Origin: Thermoleophilaceae bacterium
GTDB lineage: Bacteria > Actinomycetota > Thermoleophilia > Solirubrobacterales > Thermoleophilaceae
Assembly: GCA_013812065.1 (NCBI GenBank)
Contig: JACCUC010000234.1
Span: 1 to 9,776, forward strand
Length of the DNA stretch: 9,776 bases
Direction: 5' to 3'
Below are positions 5,718 to 9,776 of the stretch, piece after piece; position 1 is the stretch's first letter, and each line of letters starts with the position of its first letter. The position numbers were made by a program, and so were the translations under genes. Below the pieces are notes generated by a model, which was not told where the DNA came from, searched no databases, and worked only from the letters and a program-made list of their open reading frames with translations.

Positions 5718-6472
5718 CGGCGACCGGTCCCGACCACCGCGTCGACCGCGCCGTCGAGGGCGCTGCGCACGCCGCCGCGCTCGAGCGCGGCGAGCCCCCG
5801 GGCCGTCGAGCCGCCGGAAGAGGTCACGCGCCTGCGCAGCTCCGCGGTCTCGAGCTCTCGGCCCGCGAGCAGCGCGGCGGTCCCGGCCATGGTCTCGCAG
5901 GCCATGAGCGCCGCGCGCTCGGGCGGAAGGCCGTGGCGCACGCCCGCCTCACCGAGCGCCTCGACCACGAGCGCGAAGAAGGCGGGCGCGCAGCCCATGA
6001 GCGCCGTGGCCGGCTCGATCAGCGCCTCCTCGAGCTCGATGACCGTGCCGAGCCGGCCGACAAGCCCGAGCAGCTCTCGCTCGGGGCCGTCGGCCGCGCG
6101 CGTGCCCGGCGTGTAGCAGACGACGCCGCGACGGGCCTCGACCGCCAGGTTGGGCATGAAGCGGTAGGCCGGTACGCCGGGGTAGGCGGCCTCGACCGTC
6201 GCCACGCCGACCCCGCCGAGGATCGAGGCCACGGCCCGGGCCCGGCCACCCGTCTCAGCGGCGACCTCGTGGAGCTGAGCGGGCTTGTGGGCGAGGACCA
6301 CGAGGTCGGCACGCTCGGCCAGCTCGGCGCTCGAACCGAGCGCCTCGCCCTCGAGCTCGACCGCGAGCGACTCGGCTCGCGCACCGTCAGCGTCGGCGAC
6401 GAGCAGCGGCTCGCCGAGCCCGCGTGCGAGCGCCGACCCCATGTTGCCCGCTCCGATGAGCCCGATGACCAT
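5714..6472 (-). CDS. proC: Pyrroline-5-carboxylate reductase (ProC), somewhat divergent
   Basis: ProC reduces pyrroline-5-carboxylate to proline with NAD(P)H. From the ATG at 6472 the product has 252 residues. The N-terminal Rossmann motif is GLIGAGNMGSALARGL; HKPAQ at 62-66 corresponds to the usual VKPQ; MPNLAVEARRG is at 106-116. The C-terminal dimer and active-site part has TALMGCAPAFFA where most members have SGSGPAYFF, and VTSSGGSTARGL for SPGGTT. These changes leave the family clear but the activity a little less certain. A TTG at 6481 is an alternative start; ATG is preferred because the homology begins there. No Shine-Dalgarno sequence is seen, and a possible -10 box lies just upstream, so the transcript could be leaderless. 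The gene lies between sepF and yggT, as in several Gram-positive clusters. Confidence 0.88.
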   Translation of the reverse strand: MVIGLIGAGNMGSALARGLGEPLLVADADGARAESLAVELEGEALGSSAELAERADLVVLAHKPAQLHEVAAETGGRARAVASILGGVGVATVEAAYPGVPAYRFMPNLAVEARRGVVCYTPGTRAADGPERELLGLVGRLGTVIELEEALIEPATALMGCAPAFFALVVEALGEAGVRHGLPPERAALMACETMAGTAALLAGRELETAELRRRVTSSGGSTARGLAALERGGVRSALDGAVDAVVGTGRR

Positions 6473-6480
6473 CGTGCGCA

Positions 6481-6486
6481 AGGATA
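6481..6486 (-). promoter_or_regulatory. Possible -10 box directly upstream of proC
   Basis: TATCCT ends eight bases before the proC ATG at 6472. Transcription from it would begin at or within a base or two of the ATG, giving a leaderless message, common in actinobacteria. The surrounding CCTATCCTT is shared with the rpsB upstream region. No -35 box was recognised. Confidence 0.3.
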
Positions 6487-6520
6487 GGTGCGCCGGCCGC
6501 GGTAGGCGGGCCGAGTGCGC

Positions 6521-7069
6521 TCAGGACTGGTTGTAGAAGCCCTTCTCGATGAGCCGCGCCCGCTCCTCGGCCGAGACCTCGACGTTGCGCGGGGTGAGCA
6601 TGAAGACCTTGTCGGCGACCTTCTGCATGCCGCCGTCGAGCGCGTAGGCGAGGCCCGACGAGAAGTCGATCAGGCGCTTGGTCAGCTCGGTGTCGGTGCC
6701 CTGGAGGTTGAGGATCACCGGGAGGCCGTTCTTGAACTGGTCGGCGACCTGCTGGGCGTCGTTGAAGTTCTTGGGAACGACGAGGTGCACCTGGACCCCG
6801 GCGCGCCCGTTCTGGGGCACGGCCCGCAGCGAGCGCGTCGGCCTGTCGGTCGGCTCGGGCTCGTCGCCGAAGATCTCGTCGATGTCGTCGCCGCGGCGGC
6901 GGGTGGAAAGGCGGCGCACGTTGGGGCGATCGCGGTAGCGCGCCTTGAGCTCGGTCTCGGGCTCGGGGCCCGGCTCGACCTCCTCGAGCTCTGGCTCGTC
7001 GGGATAGCGGTCGTCCTCGGCCAGGCCGAAGTAGACGAGCGTGCGGTGCCAGGTGTCGCGTAGGGCCAT
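6521..7069 (-). CDS. sepF: Cell division protein SepF
   Basis: SepF is a cytosolic FtsZ partner that tethers the Z-ring to the membrane in Gram-positive bacteria, where FtsA and ZipA are absent. The 182-residue product begins with a likely amphipathic membrane-binding helix (MALRDTWHRTLVYFGL). An acidic, Pro-rich linker follows to about residue 88. The SepF domain (about 90-168) contains VVPKNFNDAQQVADQFKNG, PVILNLQGTD, KRLIDFSSGLAYALDG and VADKVFMLTP. The C-terminus FYNQS is like that of actinobacterial SepF. The ATG at 7069 has AAAGG seven bases upstream. It is the first gene of the leftward sepF-proC-yggT-lspA-rluD run and is divergent from the plus-strand hydrolase. Confidence 0.95.
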   Translation of the reverse strand: MALRDTWHRTLVYFGLAEDDRYPDEPELEEVEPGPEPETELKARYRDRPNVRRLSTRRRGDDIDEIFGDEPEPTDRPTRSLRAVPQNGRAGVQVHLVVPKNFNDAQQVADQFKNGLPVILNLQGTDTELTKRLIDFSSGLAYALDGGMQKVADKVFMLTPRNVEVSAEERARLIEKGFYNQS

Positions 7070-7142
7070 CGCGGTGCCTTTCGCGCGCGCGGGCGAAAAT
7101 CCTCGCGCGGGCGGTGAAAAACGTCTCCGTCGAGGTTACAAC
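7070..7142. promoter_or_regulatory. Divergent intergenic region between sepF and the hydrolase gene
   Basis: This 73-base region must hold the start signals of both genes. It contains AAAGG (7077-7081, minus strand) for sepF and GAGG (7132-7135) for the hydrolase GTG at 7143. A 10-base direct repeat CGCGCGGGCG occurs at 7086-7095 and 7104-7113, each copy followed by an A-run. ACAAC occurs twice at an 8-base period (7138-7142, 7146-7150), reaching into the hydrolase start. No consensus -35/-10 pair is clear on either strand. Confidence 0.5.
7086..7113. repeat. Direct repeat in the sepF leader
   Basis: CGCGCGGGCG occurs at 7086-7095 and 7104-7113 with an 18-base period. Each copy is soon followed by a run of four or five A. 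The spacing and position just upstream of sepF are compatible with an operator, but low-complexity GC sequence is common here. Confidence 0.4.
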
Positions 7143-8030
7143 GTGACAACAAGCATGACGAGCTCCGAGGACCCAGAGCCCACAGGCTTCGAGGTGCCGC
7201 TGCCCGGCGGCGGTCGCCTGGCGGGTCAGATCGTCGGCGGGGGCCCGACGATCGTCCTCCTCCACGGGGTTACCGCGACCCGGCGCTACGTCGTCCAGGG
7301 CTCGCATCACCTCGAGCGCCACGGCCACCGCGTCGTGGCCTACGACGCCCGGGGCCACGGTGAGTCGTCACCGGCGCCGAGCCCCGAGGCCTACGAGTAC
7401 CGCGATCTCGTCGGCGATCTCAAGCGACTGCTCGACGACCTCGAGCTCGAGCGGGTCGCGTTCGCCGGCAGCTCGATGGGCGCGGCGACCGCACTCGCCT
7501 TTGCCCTCGAGCATCCGGATCGTGTCGATGCGCTCGTCCAGATCACCCCGTCCTCGCGCGGTGCACCGAGCGCCGACGCCGACGAGCTTGCCGCCTGGGA
7601 CCGGCTCGCGCGGGGGCTTCGCGAGGGCGGCGTCGAGGGCTTTTTCGACGCTTGGGAGCCCCGGGTCGATGAACGCTGGCGCGAGTCGGTGATGACCGCG
7701 ACCCGCCAGCGGCTCGAGGCCCACCGCGACCTCGACGCCGTGGCCGACGCGATCGAGGTCGTGCCCCGCTCGCCGGCCTGGGACGGAGGTCTCGACGCCC
7801 TTGGCACTCTGACGGCGCCGGCGCTCGTCGTCGGCAGCCGCGACGAGTCGGACCCCGGCCATCCGTTGGAGGTCGCCGAGGCCTACGCGGAGGTCATTCC
7901 GCAGGTCGAGCTGGCCGTCGAGGATGAAGGCGAGGCACCGCTGGCCTGGCAGGGCGCGCGGCTGTCGCAGACGATCGCCGAGTTCCTCCGCCGGTGGGTC
8001 CCTCAGGACGCGTCGCCGGCGCCCTCGTAG
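7143..8030 (+). CDS. Alpha/beta hydrolase fold protein
   Basis: This 295-residue protein has the alpha/beta hydrolase layout: IVLLHGVTATRR at 37-48 (HG oxyanion region), VVAYDARGHGESS at 64-76, and the nucleophile elbow AGSSMGAATALAFA at 108-121 with Ser111. The lid region spans about 140-210, and APALVVGSRDESDPGHP at 225-241 holds a likely acid (Asp234 or Asp237). The expected catalytic His after strand 8 is not visible: the C-terminal part PLAWQGARL has Trp where His usually sits. It may be a specialised or inactive member. The GTG at 7143 is chosen for the GAGG seven bases upstream; an ATG at 7155 is the alternative. It is the only plus-strand gene, divergent from sepF, and its end overlaps yggS by 28 bases. 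The substrate is unknown. Confidence 0.9.
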   Translation: MTTSMTSSEDPEPTGFEVPLPGGGRLAGQIVGGGPTIVLLHGVTATRRYVVQGSHHLERHGHRVVAYDARGHGESSPAPSPEAYEYRDLVGDLKRLLDDLELERVAFAGSSMGAATALAFALEHPDRVDALVQITPSSRGAPSADADELAAWDRLARGLREGGVEGFFDAWEPRVDERWRESVMTATRQRLEAHRDLDAVADAIEVVPRSPAWDGGLDALGTLTAPALVVGSRDESDPGHPLEVAEAYAEVIPQVELAVEDEGEAPLAWQGARLSQTIAEFLRRWVPQDASPAPS

Positions 8031-8683
8031 AGGACGCTCCCTAGCCGCACGATCGTCGCGCCCTCGGCGACCGCGACCTCGAGGTCCTGGGTCGTGCCCA
8101 TCGAGAGCCGCGCGAGGCCGTGCTCGGCCGCGAGCTCGGCGAGGCGGGCGAAGTGGTGGCGGCTGTTTTCGGGGCGCTCGGCGGCCGGCGGCATCGTCAT
8201 CAGACCGGTCACGGGCACCGGCGCGCGGGCGATGAAGCCGGGGAGCTCGGCGGGGGCGATCCCCGCCTTGCCCGCCTCACTCGCGACATTCACCTCGACG
8301 AGGATCTCGGGCACCGGGTGGTCGGCGAGCCGGCGCAGCGCCGACTCGGAGGCCACCGAGTGGATCAGCCTGACCGCCCCGGCGAGGTCGCGGACCTTGC
8401 GGCTCTGGAGGGCGCCGATGAAGTCCCAGGTGAAGAGGCCGGCGTGCTCGGAGCGCTTGGCGAGGAGATCCTGGGCGCGGTTCTCCCCGACGAGGTCGAT
8501 GCCGGCCTCCGCCAGCGCCGGCAGCTCCGCGGCGGCGACGTACTTGATCGCCGCGCAGATCTCCACCGCGGCCGGATCCGCCCCCGCCGCCGCGATCCGC
8601 TCGCGCACGCGCGCGAGGTTCTCGGCGATCCGCTCGGCGCGCAGGCCGGTGAAGCTCTGCCGGGCGCCGGACGTGACGCTCAC
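8003..8683 (-). CDS. YggS family pyridoxal phosphate homeostasis protein
   Basis: YggS/PLPBP proteins hold PLP in a TIM-barrel fold of the alanine racemase type III kind and keep B6 and amino acid pools balanced; they are not racemases. The 226-residue product has the PLP lysine in EICAAIKYV (Lys47), GENRAQDLLAK at 67-76, WDFIGALQSRKV at 86-97, IHSVAS at 107, VEVNVASEAGKAG at 129-141, GLMTMPP at 160-166 and VRLGSVLYE at 212-220. Usual family residues differ at two places: Asp for the His of WHFIG, and MGTTQD for the MGMSxD loop. The GTG at 8683 shares GTGA with the pgeF stop, with GGAGA five bases upstream. An open frame continues to 8773, but that part is antisense-like sequence inside pgeF. 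The 3' end overlaps the convergent hydrolase gene. Confidence 0.92.
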   Translation of the reverse strand: MSVTSGARQSFTGLRAERIAENLARVRERIAAAGADPAAVEICAAIKYVAAAELPALAEAGIDLVGENRAQDLLAKRSEHAGLFTWDFIGALQSRKVRDLAGAVRLIHSVASESALRRLADHPVPEILVEVNVASEAGKAGIAPAELPGFIARAPVPVTGLMTMPPAAERPENSRHHFARLAELAAEHGLARLSMGTTQDLEVAVAEGATIVRLGSVLYEGAGDAS

Positions 8684-9405
8684 GCCTCTCTCCACACGAT
8701 CCCGCCCTGACGGCCCGTCACGCCGTCGTCGCGGCGGTGCGAGAAGAAGAGGTCCGAGCGACAACTCGTACACAGGTCGACGTCCTCGATGTGGCTCACC
8801 CCGCTCGCCTCGAGTCGCGCCCGCGCCACCGCCGGCAGGTCGAGCATGCGCCCGCTCGCCACGCCGTCGAGGTCCTCGAAGGCGGCCAGCACCTCGGGGC
8901 CGACCTCGTAGCAGCAGCGCGCGATCCCCGGCCCGATCGCCGCGGCCGGCGGCTCTGCGAAGCGGGCGACCGCCCGCTCAACGATGCCGGCGGCGAGGCC
9001 GCGCCAGCCGCAGTGGAGCATCGCCACGCGTCCCGCTCCCGCGAGCGCCACCGGCAGGCAGTCTGCGCCGAGGATGAGCAGCCCCACGCCCGTCAGGTCG
9101 GTCAGGTGCCCGTCGACCTGGCGCAGCGGCGCGCCGGGGACGGCGTAGCCACCTTCGCGAGGCGGCTCGGTCCACTCGGCCAGCTCCCCACCGTGGACCT
9201 GCCAGACCATGGCGACCGACTCCGGCGCGAGGCCGACCGACCCGGCGAGGCGACGGCGATTGTCGGTCACCCGAGCGGGATCGTCGTCGGTCAGGATCCC
9301 GAGGTTGAGCGAGCGGTAGGGGCCGTCGCTGACGCCGCCGTTGCGCGTCGAGAAGGCGACGTGCGCGCCGGGGAGCTCGAGCTCGATCGGATCGGGCGCC
9401 GTCAT
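8680..9405 (-). CDS. pgeF: Peptidoglycan editing factor PgeF (laccase-domain, YfiH/YlmD family)
   Basis: Members of this family act on misincorporated muropeptide precursors (L-Ser for L-Ala), and purine nucleoside activity has also been reported. The 241-residue product shows FSTRNGGVS at 18-26, WQVHGG at 68-73, DGHLTD at 98-103, ADCLPVALAG at 114-123, HCGWRGLAAGI at 131-141, IGPGIARCCYEVG and, near the end, DLCTSC...FFSHRRDDGVTGRQ. The metal site residues His71, Cys116 and His131 are all present. The ATG at 9405 has GAGGA five bases upstream and shares ATGA with the stop of the preceding gene. In many actinobacteria pgeF follows ftsZ; here it follows a tRNA nucleotidyltransferase-like gene. 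Confidence 0.95.
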   Translation of the reverse strand: MTAPDPIELELPGAHVAFSTRNGGVSDGPYRSLNLGILTDDDPARVTDNRRRLAGSVGLAPESVAMVWQVHGGELAEWTEPPREGGYAVPGAPLRQVDGHLTDLTGVGLLILGADCLPVALAGAGRVAMLHCGWRGLAAGIVERAVARFAEPPAAAIGPGIARCCYEVGPEVLAAFEDLDGVASGRMLDLPAVARARLEASGVSHIEDVDLCTSCRSDLFFSHRRDDGVTGRQGGIVWREA

Positions 9406-9776
9406 TGCCGTCCTCGGTCCCCGCGAGCGAGCGCGAGCGCGAGGCGGAGCTCCTCCTCACGCCCCGAGACCTCGCCGTCGAGCTTGCGCCGCAGGGTTTC
9501 GGCGAGCGCGCGGCCAAGCGCCGGCGAGGGGTCGATCCCGGCGGCCACGAGATCGTCGCCGCCGATGTCCAGGCGGGCGGCGTGCACGGTGTCGAGATAG
9601 CGGGTGATCGGCTCGGGCGGCGCGCCGAGGGCGAGCGCGAGGGCGAGGGCCTCGGGAGGCTCGGAGACGAGCAGGCGGCGCAGCTCCGAGTCGGGCGGGG
9701 CCGGATCGGCGGTCAGCGCCGCGGCGATCGACTGCGCGGAGCGGGCGGCGCGCAGGACGGGATCGCGCCGCTCGGC
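9402..9776 (-). CDS. C-terminal part of a CCA tRNA nucleotidyltransferase / poly(A) polymerase family protein (partial)
   Basis: The frame is open from the window edge to the TGA at 9404-9402, giving the last 124 residues. Near residues 62-105 it reads RYLDTVHAARLDIGGDDLVAAGI, then PSPALGRALAETLRRKLDGEV and a ELRLAL end. This matches the C-terminal helical element of class II CCA-adding enzymes, which typically reads DLxxLGxxPGPxIGxxLxxLxxxVLDGxVxNxxxEL. The catalytic head and neck domains lie outside the window. The family maintains the tRNA 3' CCA end. The call rests on the tail alone, so a related poly(A) polymerase or HD-domain nucleotidyltransferase is possible. It overlaps pgeF by an ATGA. 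Confidence 0.72.
   Translation of the reverse strand, partial: AERRDPVLRAARSAQSIAAALTADPAPPDSELRRLLVSEPPEALALALALGAPPEPITRYLDTVHAARLDIGGDDLVAAGIDPSPALGRALAETLRRKLDGEVSGREEELRLALALARGDRGRQ

Noticed and set aside
3997..6116. Long plus-strand frames opposite rluD, lspA, yggT and proC
   Set aside because: All are antisense to genes with clear family motifs, and they have biased Arg/Asp/Gly composition with no domain.
8684..8773. An N-terminal extension of YggS into pgeF
   Set aside because: The GTGA overlap with the pgeF stop and the GGAGA site support the start at 8683; the extension is out-of-frame pgeF sequence.
1..9776. CRISPR arrays, insertion sequences, tRNA or rRNA genes, phage or defence genes
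   Set aside because: No spaced repeat array, terminal inverted repeats, transposase motif, tRNA cloverleaf or compositional island was seen; nearly all bases belong to housekeeping genes.

Overview
The window is very GC-rich and almost fully coding. It holds a conserved bacterial housekeeping region: twelve genes or gene ends read leftward on the minus strand, plus one gene inserted on the plus strand. SepF, a pgeF-yggS-sepF-proC-yggT-lspA-rluD order, a short EF-Ts, an S2 protein with a long charged tail, and frequent GTG and TTG starts point to an actinobacterium. The protein style suggests the deep-branching Thermoleophilia (Solirubrobacterales or Gaiellales), but this is an inference without a database search.

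Layout, following minus-strand transcription from right to left. (1) 9776-8003: the C-terminus of a CCA-adding tRNA nucleotidyltransferase family protein, then pgeF (peptidoglycan editing, laccase-fold) and yggS (PLP homeostasis), joined by 4-base ATGA and GTGA overlaps. (2) 7143-8030: a plus-strand alpha/beta hydrolase, divergent from sepF and overlapping the end of yggS by 28 bp. It splits the usual yggS-sepF pair. (3) 7069-3901: sepF (division), proC (proline), yggT (membrane protein), lspA (lipoprotein signal peptidase), rluD-like (23S rRNA pseudouridine synthase). The divIVA gene often found in this cluster is absent. (4) 3900-3751: a non-coding leader with a possible -10 box and a strong hairpin. 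(5) 3750-1: rpsB-tsf-pyrH-frr-uppS and the first codons of a probable cdsA. This group couples translation factors, UMP synthesis, ribosome recycling and undecaprenyl or phospholipid synthesis.

No mobile element, CRISPR array, tRNA, rRNA or foreign-looking island was seen, and I found no clearly new multi-gene system. The interesting signals lie at gene junctions. A 23-bp sequence is repeated with one mismatch at the tsf/pyrH and yggT/lspA junctions. At tsf/pyrH it carries the best ribosome binding site and ATG, but that frame stops after seven codons and pyrH must restart at an adjacent GTG. frr has no ATG, GTG or TTG that yields a full-length protein and may start at ATA. rpsB has a tail of about 113 residues built partly from a 48-bp tandem repeat. 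The inserted hydrolase seems to lack its catalytic histidine.
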